The position numbers and the translations under genes were made by a program. 64,000 bases of DNA from VRUE01 sp963698085 (GTDB taxonomy: Bacteria > Actinomycetota > Thermoleophilia > Solirubrobacterales > 70-9): positions 2,470,966 through 2,534,965 of the forward strand of contig OY969122.1 of NCBI GenBank assembly GCA_963698085.1, in the 5' to 3' direction. Shown here piece after piece: positions 22,955-30,218 of this stretch (the first letter of the stretch is position 1; each line of letters opens with the position of its first letter). The notes beneath the pieces are model-generated. The model saw nothing but the letters and a program-made list of their open reading frames with translations, was not told the origin of the DNA and made no database searches.

Positions 22955-23311
22955 GTGCCCGAGGACCAGGAAAAGCTCGACGAGGGTCACGCGATCCATT
23001 ACTCGGCGGTCCAGCCGGGAACCCCGATCTACAGCTCCGACGGGGTCGAGGTCGGGCGCGTGGAGGTCGTTCTCGACAACCACAGGGAGCACATCTTCGA
23101 CGGCTTGGTCTTTGCCGACCGCGACGGTGAGCTGCGCTTCGCCGACGCGCCGGAGGTCGCGCGCACGGCCGAGCGAGCCGTGATCTTGGCTCTCGACGCC
23201 GAGCATGCCCAGCGCCTGGGCCCGCCTGAGGAGGGACATGCCAAGTTCGTCCCCAATCTCCGGTCCGGACGTCTCGGCCGTCTCTTCGGTGGTGGCTGGA
23301 AGCGCCACTAG
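22955..23311 (+). CDS. PRC-barrel-like small protein
   Basis: A 118-residue protein. Residues about 22-75 (GTPIYSSDGVEVGRVEVVLDN to FDGLVFADRDGELRFADA) have the alternating short strands of a PRC-barrel, as found in RimM C-termini and actinobacterial stress proteins with DUF2171-type domains. The C-terminus is basic and glycine-rich (GRLGRLFGGGWKRH). The function is unknown. The GTG start lies 5 nt after the hydrolase stop, so it is probably in the same operon as the peroxiredoxin and hydrolase genes. Confidence 0.72.
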   Translation: MPEDQEKLDEGHAIHYSAVQPGTPIYSSDGVEVGRVEVVLDNHREHIFDGLVFADRDGELRFADAPEVARTAERAVILALDAEHAQRLGPPEEGHAKFVPNLRSGRLGRLFGGGWKRH

Positions 23312-23353
23312 CGAAGGTCCGCAAGCGTTTAGCCAGCACAAAGACGGAACGCA

Positions 23354-23359
23354 TAGGCT
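23354..23359 (+). promoter_or_regulatory. Putative -10 of the VKOR-DsbA operon (TAGGCT)
   Basis: TAGGCT ends 9 nt before the ATG at 23369, and there is no ribosome-binding site. Confidence 0.5.
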
Positions 23360-23368
23360 GCGCCCTCG

Positions 23369-23812
23369 ATGTCAGCACAAGTATCGACGCCGGCCGAGGG
23401 CACGCTGCGAATGATCGCGACCTTTGTCGCGGCGTTCGGCATCGGCATCGCCAGCTACATCGCGATCGAGGCCGCCGGCGGAGATGCGCCGGTCTGCATC
23501 GCCGGCAGCGGCGGCTGTGAGACCGTCGCCAGCAGCTCCTACTCGCACCTGTTCAGCGTCAACATCGCGGTCTTCGGCATCGTCGGCTATGTCTTGCTGC
23601 TGGCGGCGGCGCTGCTGCGCGGCGACGCAGCGCGAATGGCCGGCTTTGGCGTCTCGCTGGCGGGCTTCGGCTACAGCGTCTTCCTGACCTACCTGGAGAT
23701 ATTCAAGATCGAAGCGATCTGCCAGTGGTGCGTGGCCAGCGCGGTGCTGATGACGATCCTTTTCGGCCTCAACGCGATCCGCATGGTTGGCTATGTGGGC
23801 AGGCCGGCATGA
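23369..23812 (+). CDS. Vitamin K epoxide reductase (VKOR) family thiol oxidase
   Basis: A 147-residue, four-helix membrane protein. The periplasmic loop cysteines are Cys43 and Cys50 (CIAGSGGC) and the redox pair near the quinone is Cys118-x-x-Cys121 (CQWC); the conserved Ser/Thr between the pairs is also present (SVNIAVFG). Bacterial VKOR replaces DsbB, passing electrons from DsbA to quinones and so driving disulfide formation outside the cell. The next gene, overlapping by ATGA, is a DsbA-like thioredoxin, which strongly supports this role. The single-domain form lacks a fused thioredoxin. Confidence 0.93.
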   Translation: MSAQVSTPAEGTLRMIATFVAAFGIGIASYIAIEAAGGDAPVCIAGSGGCETVASSSYSHLFSVNIAVFGIVGYVLLLAAALLRGDAARMAGFGVSLAGFGYSVFLTYLEIFKIEAICQWCVASAVLMTILFGLNAIRMVGYVGRPA

Positions 23813-24573
23813 GCGGCAGAAGCTCCAGGGAGGCGCGCCGCGAAGAGCGCCTGCAGGCCGAAAGCGAGGGCGAGAGCGAGGCACGGCGCAAGCGGCTGCT
23901 CCAGATTGCCAGCGCCGCGGTGTTTCTCGCCGCAGCGGTGGTGCTCGTGCTGATCGTGATCAACCAGAGCGAGAGCGATGGTGGCGATACGAGTCTCGAG
24001 AGCGTGGCGACGGTCGAGCGCGAGCTGAAGGGAATACCACAGAGCGGGATGACACTGGGCGATCCGAAAGCGACCGTGACCCTGGCGGAGTTCGGCGACC
24101 TCCAGTGCCCGGTCTGCAAAGGCTTTGCCGAAGAGATCATTCCCGACGTGATCGGCTCGAAAGTACGCAGCGGCGAAGCGAAAATCGAGTTCCGCAACTA
24201 CACGATCATCAGCGAGGAATCGGTCCCCGCTGCCGCGGCGGCAATCGCGGCTGGCAAACAGGGAGGGGGCTGGAACTTCCTCGAGCTCTTCTACCGCAAC
24301 CAGGGGTTGGAGGCCTCCGGTTATGTAACCGACGAATTCCTCACCGAAGTCGCAAAAGGCGCTGGCGTGTCGGATATCACCAAATGGAACCGGGACCGCA
24401 AGAGCCGCCCGGTGCTGGACCAAGTCCAGAGCGAAAGCGAAGAAGCACAGCGGCTGGGGCTCAGCGGCACGCCGTCCTTCGTCGTCACCGGCCCTGGAGC
24501 GGAGGGCAAGGAAGTCCTCGGCACGCCCGGCTCGGCAGGGGCGCTGGAAGAGGCGATCGAAGGCGCCAGCTGA
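23809..24573 (+). CDS. Membrane-anchored DsbA-like thioredoxin (thioredoxin_4)
   Basis: A 254-residue protein. The N-terminal 30 residues are charged, residues about 31-52 form a membrane anchor, and the rest is a DsbA-like thioredoxin fold. The active site is Cys100-Pro-Val-Cys103 (FGDLQCPVCKGF) and the cis-proline loop is SGTPSFVV. It introduces disulfides into exported proteins and is reoxidised by the VKOR encoded immediately upstream (4-nt ATGA overlap). A stem-loop covers its stop codon. Codon use is similar to its neighbours apart from some AAA/GAA enrichment. Confidence 0.93.
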   Translation: MSGRSSREARREERLQAESEGESEARRKRLLQIASAAVFLAAAVVLVLIVINQSESDGGDTSLESVATVERELKGIPQSGMTLGDPKATVTLAEFGDLQCPVCKGFAEEIIPDVIGSKVRSGEAKIEFRNYTIISEESVPAAAAAIAAGKQGGGWNFLELFYRNQGLEASGYVTDEFLTEVAKGAGVSDITKWNRDRKSRPVLDQVQSESEEAQRLGLSGTPSFVVTGPGAEGKEVLGTPGSAGALEEAIEGAS

Positions 24574-24587
24574 GTTTTCCTCAGCTG
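24567..24587 (+). terminator. Stem-loop at the end of the VKOR-DsbA operon
   Basis: CAGCTGAG and CTCAGCTG form a perfect 8-bp stem with a TTTTC loop, spanning the DsbA stop codon. No T-run follows, so it may be an RNA-stabilising hairpin rather than a classical terminator. Confidence 0.4.
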
Positions 24588-24645
24588 AGTTGACATAAGA
24601 TTGATTATCGTGCGTTGAATATGCGGTCGAGGGTGCCGCTCTGCA

Positions 24646-24651
24646 TAGACT
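24646..24651 (+). promoter_or_regulatory. Putative -10 of the 24659 gene (TAGACT)
   Basis: TAGACT ends 7 nt before the GTG at 24659. A TTGACA sequence occurs at 24590-24595 but is too far upstream to be its -35. Confidence 0.4.
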
Positions 24652-24658
24652 TCGCTCT

Positions 24659-25114
24659 GTGCTTTCTCGCCTCCCCATCCTCGATCCAATCCCGAAGGGC
24701 ATCGCAAACGCGCTGATTTCGGTCGCGCTGGCGTCGCTCGGCACGTATTTCTTCTTCAGCGCGATCCCGCCGGCCTCGCCGGAGCTGCTGCGCACGATCG
24801 CACTGGTCGGCGCCAGTCTCGTCTTGGCCTACGTCGTCGAGGCGGTCTGGCTGGTCGGCCGCGTCGAGCAGGACGACGAGTACGAAGAATGGCTCGGCTT
24901 CGTCACCGGCGCCGGCGTCGCGGGCTTCCTCGGCGTCGTCTTCGCCCTGCTCCTGGCGGAGCACCGCACTGTCGGGCACTCCAACGTCCTCGACGAGATC
25001 GGCTTCGCCTGGGTGGCGGTCTCGCTGCTGATCCTCGGTTTCACGCTGGTGGCCCAGCCGGTGGTGGCCCACCGCCTCAGCGAAGCCGCGGCCCCGCCCG
25101 CCGACCGCCTCTAG
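24659..25114 (+). CDS. Four-helix membrane protein of unknown function
   Basis: A 151-residue protein with four predicted membrane segments (about residues 17-36, 43-66, 80-100, 116-136) joined by short loops, one of which is acidic (GRVEQDDEYEEW). No catalytic motif is visible and I do not recognise a family. The GTG start is supported by TAGACT 7 nt upstream. It ends convergently with the methyltransferase gene, their stop codons overlapping by 4 nt (CTAG). Confidence 0.7.
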   Translation: MLSRLPILDPIPKGIANALISVALASLGTYFFFSAIPPASPELLRTIALVGASLVLAYVVEAVWLVGRVEQDDEYEEWLGFVTGAGVAGFLGVVFALLLAEHRTVGHSNVLDEIGFAWVAVSLLILGFTLVAQPVVAHRLSEAAAPPADRL

Positions 25115-25758
25115 TCGGCCTCAGCCGCGGAGGCTCGTCCCAAGGCCAGCGGCTTGGTGATCGGCGGCGACTTGGGCAGCTCGCCATGTTCGACCCAGTC
25201 GAGGCTCAGGGGCGAGGCCTCGATGTTGGCCACGGTGTCGCGGTTGCAGTGGCAGCCGTCGGCGAAGAAGCGCCAGGGGCGCTCGAGACGGTCCTGCCAG
25301 CGGGCGATACCAGGGTCCTCGGCACGCACGTGCTCGACGAAAAGCAACTGACCCCCGGGCTTCAGGACCCGAGCGGCCTCCGCGAGCGCTGCGGCCGGGT
25401 CCGGCACCGTGCACAGAACCAGGGTGAAGACCGTGGTGTCGAAGCTCGAGTCCTCAAACGGGAGCCCTTCCGCGCCGGCTTCGACCAGCTCTACGTCGGA
25501 CCCGGACTCGGCGAGCTTATGCCGCAGCCGTTTGCTCATATGCGGGTCGGGCTCGGCCATGACCAGCTCGCTCACGGCGCCGGGGAAGAGCCCGAGATTT
25601 GCACCGGTCCCGGCACCGACGTCGATCGTCCGCCCGCGGGCTGCGGCGAGCACCTCGCGCCGTTGCTCGCGCAGCCCAGCCTCCTCCGTGCCTTTCAGCA
25701 GGCTGTCGTAGAAGGCCGAGAAGGCTCGGCCCCAGGTCGCGTTGTAGATCCGTCCCAT
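25111..25758 (-). CDS. UbiE/Methyltransf_11-type SAM-dependent methyltransferase
   Basis: A 215-residue methyltransferase. MGRIYNATWGRAFSAFYD at the N-terminus, TIDVGAGTGANLGLFPG (motif I), VMAEPDPHMSKRL, LPFEDSSFDTTVFTLVLC and ARVLKPGGQLLFVEHV are typical of quinone- or phospholipid-methylating enzymes. The substrate is unknown. The C-terminus has a conserved-looking FADGCHCNRDT, with two cysteines and a histidine. The ATG at 25758 starts the conserved region; a GTG 8 codons earlier lies inside a TATAGG promoter-like sequence and is less likely. Confidence 0.85.
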   Translation of the reverse strand: MGRIYNATWGRAFSAFYDSLLKGTEEAGLREQRREVLAAARGRTIDVGAGTGANLGLFPGAVSELVMAEPDPHMSKRLRHKLAESGSDVELVEAGAEGLPFEDSSFDTTVFTLVLCTVPDPAAALAEAARVLKPGGQLLFVEHVRAEDPGIARWQDRLERPWRFFADGCHCNRDTVANIEASPLSLDWVEHGELPKSPPITKPLALGRASAAEAD

Positions 25759-25808
25759 GATCGCGAGCGTTGCGTTTGCCACCTATAGCGTGGTCAATGC
25801 AGCGCTCG

Positions 25809-26693
25809 TCAAGCTGCCTGTTGCTTTTGGGGCTCGGTGTCCTCGGACCCAAGTCCCGGCTCGCTGTGCGCGGCACGCTCCTCGTAAGCCTGGCGGGCGC
25901 CGTGGTCGACTTCGGTCATCAGCTTGTCGACCTTCATGAAGCGGCCCAGCGCCTCGCGCCAGGGCCGTGGCATCAGCGCGACGACCTTGAACAGGCCGCC
26001 GTTTGCGCGCGGCACCCAGACGTCGAAGCGCGGCACTTCGAGCGCGTCGACGATCTCGTCGGCGACGTCCTCAGCCTCAACCGCTTTGATCATCTTCTGG
26101 CCGACACCCGAGGTGAGCTCGGTGTTGACCACGGTCGGCATCACGCAGGCGATCTCGATATTGGTCTCGCGTAGCTCCGCCCGCACCGCCTCGCTGATCC
26201 CGACCACGGCGTGCTTGGTGCCCGAGTAGGTCGCGATCCCCGGGAAGCCGCCTTTGCCGGCCTGCGAGGCGAGGTTGACGATGTGACCGGAGTTGCGCGG
26301 CCGCATCCGCTCGATCGCCAGCTGCATGCCGGTGATCACGCCGAAGACGTTGATGTCGAGCTGGCGGCGGATCGAGTCGACCGACTCCTCGGCGAACGGC
26401 GTCACCGGCATGATCCCGGCGTTGTTGACGACCACGTCGAGCGGGCCGAGTTGGCGCTCGGCCTCGTCGAGGAAGGCGGAGAATGAGTCGCGGTCGGTGA
26501 CGTCGAGCGCGATGGCGATCGTGCCACCGCCCAGCTCCGCCGCCGTCTGCTCAGCGAGCACCAGGTCGAGATCGCCGATCGCGACCCGGCAGCCCTTGCG
26601 GACCAGCGCCGTCGCCGTCGCCTTGCCGATCCCTCGGGCGCCGCCGGTGATCGCCACGACCTTGCCGGATAGAGCCTGTCGCTGCTTCGCCAT
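25809..26693 (-). CDS. Short-chain dehydrogenase/reductase
   Basis: A 294-residue classical SDR. The cofactor motif is TGGARGIGKATA (residues about 16-27), NNAGIMPV marks the structural strand, the catalytic Ser lies in NLASQAGKGG and the YxxxK motif is YSGTKHAVV. It has a C-terminal extension of about 40 residues rich in charge (DHGARQAYEERAAHSEPGLG). The substrate is unknown. A strong GGAGGAGG ribosome-binding site precedes the ATG at 26693. It lies 23 nt downstream of the lipid-transfer thiolase gene and probably shares its transcript, suggesting lipid or steroid metabolism. Confidence 0.9.
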   Translation of the reverse strand: MAKQRQALSGKVVAITGGARGIGKATATALVRKGCRVAIGDLDLVLAEQTAAELGGGTIAIALDVTDRDSFSAFLDEAERQLGPLDVVVNNAGIMPVTPFAEESVDSIRRQLDINVFGVITGMQLAIERMRPRNSGHIVNLASQAGKGGFPGIATYSGTKHAVVGISEAVRAELRETNIEIACVMPTVVNTELTSGVGQKMIKAVEAEDVADEIVDALEVPRFDVWVPRANGGLFKVVALMPRPWREALGRFMKVDKLMTEVDHGARQAYEERAAHSEPGLGSEDTEPQKQQAA

Positions 26694-26716
26694 GGTGCCC
26701 TCCTCCTCCGGCGACC

Positions 26717-27910
26717 CTAGGCCGCCGGCTTGTAGACGGTGACCACGGCGGCGCCGCCGAGGCCGATGTTGTGCTGCAGGGCGGTTTTGGCGTCCTCCAC
26801 CTGTCGCTTGTCGGCTTCCCCGCGCAACTGCCAGGTCAGCTCCGAGCACTGCGCCAACCCGGTCGCGCCGAGCGGGTGGCCCTTGGAGATCAAACCGCCG
26901 GAGGGGTTGACGACAACCTTGCCGCCGTAGGTGGTCGCCTCTTCCTCGACCAGCTTGTGCCCCTCGCCCTCGGCCGCGAAGCCGAGCGCTTCGTAGGTGA
27001 TGAGCTCGTTGGCGCTGAAGCAGTCGTGCAGCTCGCAGACGTCGACCTCCTCGGCGCTGATGCCGGCCTCGGCGTAGGCCTTTTCGGCGGCGGTCTTCGA
27101 CATGTCGGAGCCGACGATCTTCATGCAGTCGGTGTCCTCGGCGAAGGTCGAGCTGAGGTCGGTGATCATCGACTGGCCGACGATCTCGATCGCCTGGCCA
27201 CCGAGGTCGTGCTCTTCGACGTAGCGCTCGGAAGCGACGATCGCGCAGGCCGAGCCGTCGGAGGTGGGCGAGCACTGCAGCTTGGTCAGCGGGTCGTGGA
27301 TCATCTTCGCCGCCTTGATGTCCTCGATCGTGTACTCGTCTTGGAACTGGGCGTAGGGGTTGTTGACCGAGTGCTTGTGATTCTTCCAGCCGATCCAGGC
27401 GTAGTGGTCGGGGTTGGAGCCGTATTTCTCCATGTGGTCGCGGCCGGCGTTGCCGAACATCTGCGGCGCCGGCGGCGACTGCTCGGGGTCGCGGATCTCG
27501 AACATCTTCATCGCGTGCTTGTCGAGCGCGTTGGTGCGATCGGTGTACTTGACGCCGAGCGAGCCCGGCTCCATCTTCTCGAAGCCGATAGCCATCGCGC
27601 ACTCGGCGAGGCCGCCCTTGACCGCCTGGCGCGCGAGGAACAGCGCCGAGGAGCCGGTCGAACAGTTGTTGTTGACGTTGACCACCGGAATCCCGGTCAG
27701 GCCGAGCTGGTAGAGCGCCCGCTGGCCGTAGGTCGAATCGCCGTAGCAGTAGCCGGCAAAGGCCTGCTCGACGTCGTCGTAGGGAATGCCGGCGTCGGCG
27801 AGTGCCTTCTCCCCCGCCTCCTTGGCCCAGTCAGGGTAGTCGCCCTCCTTGGTCCCGGGCTTCTCGAACTTGGTCATCCCGACCCCGATCACGTACGTGC
27901 GGTTGCTCAA
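26717..27910 (-). CDS. Thiolase-family lipid-transfer protein (SCP2-type thiolase)
   Basis: A 397-residue non-decarboxylating thiolase of the sterol carrier protein 2 type. The nucleophile Cys is in NNNCSTGSSAL (about residue 83), and later residues match the subfamily (ELHDCFSANELITYEALGF, with NPSGGLISKGHPLGATGLAQ split around the GHP motif). Such proteins perform thiolysis of branched or sterol side-chain beta-ketoacyl-CoAs, or carry lipids. The TTG start has AGGAG 6-7 nt upstream. The downstream SDR (23 nt away) could work in the same beta-oxidation-like pathway; this is inference. Confidence 0.9.
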   Translation of the reverse strand: MSNRTYVIGVGMTKFEKPGTKEGDYPDWAKEAGEKALADAGIPYDDVEQAFAGYCYGDSTYGQRALYQLGLTGIPVVNVNNNCSTGSSALFLARQAVKGGLAECAMAIGFEKMEPGSLGVKYTDRTNALDKHAMKMFEIRDPEQSPPAPQMFGNAGRDHMEKYGSNPDHYAWIGWKNHKHSVNNPYAQFQDEYTIEDIKAAKMIHDPLTKLQCSPTSDGSACAIVASERYVEEHDLGGQAIEIVGQSMITDLSSTFAEDTDCMKIVGSDMSKTAAEKAYAEAGISAEEVDVCELHDCFSANELITYEALGFAAEGEGHKLVEEEATTYGGKVVVNPSGGLISKGHPLGATGLAQCSELTWQLRGEADKRQVEDAKTALQHNIGLGGAAVVTVYKPAA

Positions 27911-28001
27911 AGTCTGCTCCTGTAGTCGCGCCGCCTCCGCGCGGCGTTTGGCTGGCTAGCCAAGAATCTACCGGGCCGAGTGATCGGGCGCGAGTCCCAA
28001 G

Positions 28002-28007
28002 TACCCT
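28002..28007 (+). promoter_or_regulatory. Putative -10 of the CcdA gene (TACCCT)
   Basis: TACCCT ends 8 nt before the GTG at 28016 in the divergent spacer with the thiolase gene. Confidence 0.45.
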
Positions 28008-28015
28008 GAAAGGTC

Positions 28016-28777
28016 GTGGTCCTCGCCGAGTTGAGCACCGATCCGACCGCCGGGGTCGGCATTTTCGCCGCGCTTGCGGCGGGCGTCGTCTCCTTCCTCT
28101 CGCCTTGCGTCCTACCGCTCGTTCCCGGCTATCTCTCCGCGGTAAGCGGGGTCTCTGCATCCGAGCTGGACAGCGCCGGCTGGCGGCGTGTCCTCGGTCC
28201 GAGCCTGCTCTTCGTCGCCAGCTTCTCGGCGATCTTCATCCTCCTCGGGCTGACGGCGACCGGGCTCGGCGCGACCCTGCAGGACCACAAGGACCTGCTG
28301 AGCAAGATCTCGGCGGCGCTGATCATCGCCATGGGCGTGCTCTTCGTCGCCTCGCTCTTCGTCACCCGCCTCAACCGCGAGTGGCACGTCGACGCTCTAC
28401 TCGACCGCGCCGGAAAGGGTGGGCCGGTCGTCGCCGGTGCGGCCTTCGCGATCGCCTGGACGCCGTGCATCGGACCGACGCTCGGCGCGATCCTCTCCGC
28501 CGCCTCTCTCTCCGGCTCGGCCGGCCGCGGCGCCTTACTCCTCGCGGTCTACTCGGCCGGCCTCGCGATTCCCTTCCTCCTCACGGCGGTCGCCTTCTCC
28601 CGCATGACCACCGCCTTCTCCGTGGTCAAGCGCCACTACCCGGCGATCGTCGCCACCGGAGGCTTGATCCTGATCGCGATGGGAGTGTTGATCTGGACCG
28701 ACCAGCTGACCCAGCTCAATATCGAGGCCCAGCGCCTATTGAGCGAACTCGGCCTCGACTTCTGGAACTCCGTCTAG
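28016..28777 (+). CDS. ccdA: Cytochrome c biogenesis/thiol-disulfide transporter CcdA
   Basis: A 253-residue, six-helix membrane protein. The two signature cysteines are in FLSPCVLPLVPGY (residues about 27-39) and AWTPCIGPTLG (about 147-157), symmetrical elements of the DsbD/CcdA family. It carries reducing equivalents from cytoplasmic thioredoxin to extracytoplasmic proteins such as cytochrome c maturation thioredoxins. No resB/ccs genes are nearby. The VKOR-DsbA oxidising pair is 4 kb upstream, so oxidising and reducing branches both occur in this window. The 3' end overlaps the convergent 28716 gene by 62 nt. Confidence 0.92.
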   Translation: MVLAELSTDPTAGVGIFAALAAGVVSFLSPCVLPLVPGYLSAVSGVSASELDSAGWRRVLGPSLLFVASFSAIFILLGLTATGLGATLQDHKDLLSKISAALIIAMGVLFVASLFVTRLNREWHVDALLDRAGKGGPVVAGAAFAIAWTPCIGPTLGAILSAASLSGSAGRGALLLAVYSAGLAIPFLLTAVAFSRMTTAFSVVKRHYPAIVATGGLILIAMGVLIWTDQLTQLNIEAQRLLSELGLDFWNSV

Positions 28778-29051
28778 TTGTTGGCGGAGCGACGGTCTCG
28801 AACTCCCGCCCGATCGCCTCGGTCTCCTCGAGGCCGGCATCGTCTAATTCACGCGAGCAGACGATTTTGAAGGCCCCCGTTCCGATCGCAGGGTCTCCGA
28901 CCAAGGGCAGGCCACGGATCTCGTCCCATCCGAGACGTTCGACCTCGAACGGGTTCATCCGTACCTCAGCCGCCGGAAACGGGCAGTTCCGGTTGTGCTG
29001 GTCGATCGCCTTGGAGATCACCTCCAGGTTCTTCGCCTCGGGAGAAGCCAC
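28716..29051 (-). CDS. Small protein of unknown function
   Basis: A 111-residue protein. Residues 1-75 look like a genuine folded segment (KNLEVISKAIDQHNRNCPF, FEVERLGWDEIRGLPLV, GTGAFKIVCSRE) with two cysteines; the last 25 residues are basic, low in complexity, and overlap the 3' end of ccdA on the opposite strand. The similarity of the core to other actinobacterial small proteins is an impression only. The GTG start at 29051 is divergent from dinB, 54 nt away. The C-terminal tail may be an accident of the overlap. Confidence 0.6.
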   Translation of the reverse strand: MASPEAKNLEVISKAIDQHNRNCPFPAAEVRMNPFEVERLGWDEIRGLPLVGDPAIGTGAFKIVCSRELDDAGLEETEAIGREFETVAPPTTRRSSRSRGRVRSIGAGPRY

Positions 29052-29093
29052 GCGGGGTCAGGATTGCAGACCGATGCCGTCCCGGGCCGCCCC

Positions 29094-29099
29094 TACGAT
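29094..29099 (+). promoter_or_regulatory. Putative -10 of dinB (TACGAT)
   Basis: TACGAT ends 6 nt before the GTG at 29106, supporting that start over longer upstream readings. Confidence 0.45.
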
Positions 29100-29105
29100 C
29101 GGTTG

Positions 29106-30182
29106 GTGGCCGAAAAGCGGACGATTGCGCACCTCGATATGGACGCCTTCTACGCGTCGGTTGAGCTGCGGCGGCGGCCGGAGCTGAAGGGCAAGCCGGT
29201 GGTGGTCTGCGGGTCAGGGCCGCGGGCGGTCGTGACCACGGCCAGCTACGAGGCGCGCAAGCTGGCCGGGGTCCACTCGGCGATGCCGGCAGCGGTGGCG
29301 CGCCGCAGGCTGCCGAACGCGGTCTACCTGCAGCCTGACTTCACCGCCTACCGCGAGGCATCCAAGCAGGTGATGGGCATCCTTCGCGCCAACGCGGAGA
29401 CGGTCGAGGTCGTCGGTCTCGACGAGGCCTATCTCGACCTCAGCGGGCTCTTTGCCCCGAAGGCAGCGATGCGGCGGATCAGCACCGAGATCCGCGAGGA
29501 GACCGGCCTCACCTGTTCGGTCGGCATCTCCGAGAACCGATTGCTGGCCAAGATCACCAGCGAGCTGGGCAAGCCGGCCGGCCTGGTCGTTCTCTCGCGG
29601 GCGGAAGCGCTTGAGCGGTTCGCCGGCGAGCCCCCAGGCCTGATCCCCGGCATCGGGCCGAAGACCGTCGCCAAGCTGGAGGCGATGGGCATCCGGACGC
29701 TCGCCGAGCTGCGCGCGCACGACCCGGCCGCGCTGGAGCAGGCGTTTGGCCCACGCGCCGGTCGCTGGTTGCCGGCTCGGGCACGCTTCGAAGACGAGAC
29801 TCCGATCGCGGTCGAGCACGAGACCAAGTCGCAATCGACCGAGATCACCTTCGACATCGACGTTGCCGACCAGGGCGAGATGGCTACCCACATCGCCTCC
29901 CTCGCCAAGGAGCTGTGCCGGCGGCTGAGCACTCGCGATCTCGAAGGGCGGACGATCGGGATCAAGGTGCGTCTCGACGACTGGACCAACGTCACCCGCG
30001 CTCATACCCTCGAGGAGCCGACCAACGACCCCGACGTCGTCACCCCCATCGCCCTCGACCTCCTCCGCGCCTACTCCCCACCCCGCCCCGTCCGCCTGCT
30101 AGGCGTCAGAATCGCCAGCTTTACCAGCGATGCCACCGAGCCCGAGCCCCCGCAGGCCCAGATGCAGCTCACCGTCACTTAA
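29106..30182 (+). CDS. dinB: DNA polymerase IV (Y-family)
   Basis: A 358-residue translesion polymerase. The catalytic acidic residues are in HLDMDAFYASVE (residues about 9-20) and VVGLDEAYLDLSG (about 100), with SVGISENRLLAKITSELGKPAG for the palm and the helix-hairpin-helix IPGIGPKTVAKLEAMGI. The little-finger domain follows. It copies damaged DNA with low fidelity. The last residues (AQMQLTVT) are a weak candidate for a sliding-clamp motif. The GTG at 29106 is selected because a TACGAT hexamer ends 6 nt upstream and the conserved N-terminus starts there. No LexA box is evident. Confidence 0.94.
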   Translation: MAEKRTIAHLDMDAFYASVELRRRPELKGKPVVVCGSGPRAVVTTASYEARKLAGVHSAMPAAVARRRLPNAVYLQPDFTAYREASKQVMGILRANAETVEVVGLDEAYLDLSGLFAPKAAMRRISTEIREETGLTCSVGISENRLLAKITSELGKPAGLVVLSRAEALERFAGEPPGLIPGIGPKTVAKLEAMGIRTLAELRAHDPAALEQAFGPRAGRWLPARARFEDETPIAVEHETKSQSTEITFDIDVADQGEMATHIASLAKELCRRLSTRDLEGRTIGIKVRLDDWTNVTRAHTLEEPTNDPDVVTPIALDLLRAYSPPRPVRLLGVRIASFTSDATEPEPPQAQMQLTVT

Positions 30183-30218
30183 GTGGAACCCCTACCGGGA
30201 TAGTCCCGCCATGCGAAG

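Noticed and set aside
24590..24595. TTGACA as a -35 box for the 24659 gene
   Set aside because: It is 50 nt upstream of the likely -10 at 24646, far beyond the normal 16-19 nt spacing.
26771..27925. A 384-codon plus-strand open frame opposite the thiolase gene
   Set aside because: It has Val/Leu/Asp-rich mirror composition and no motif; the minus-strand thiolase is unambiguous.
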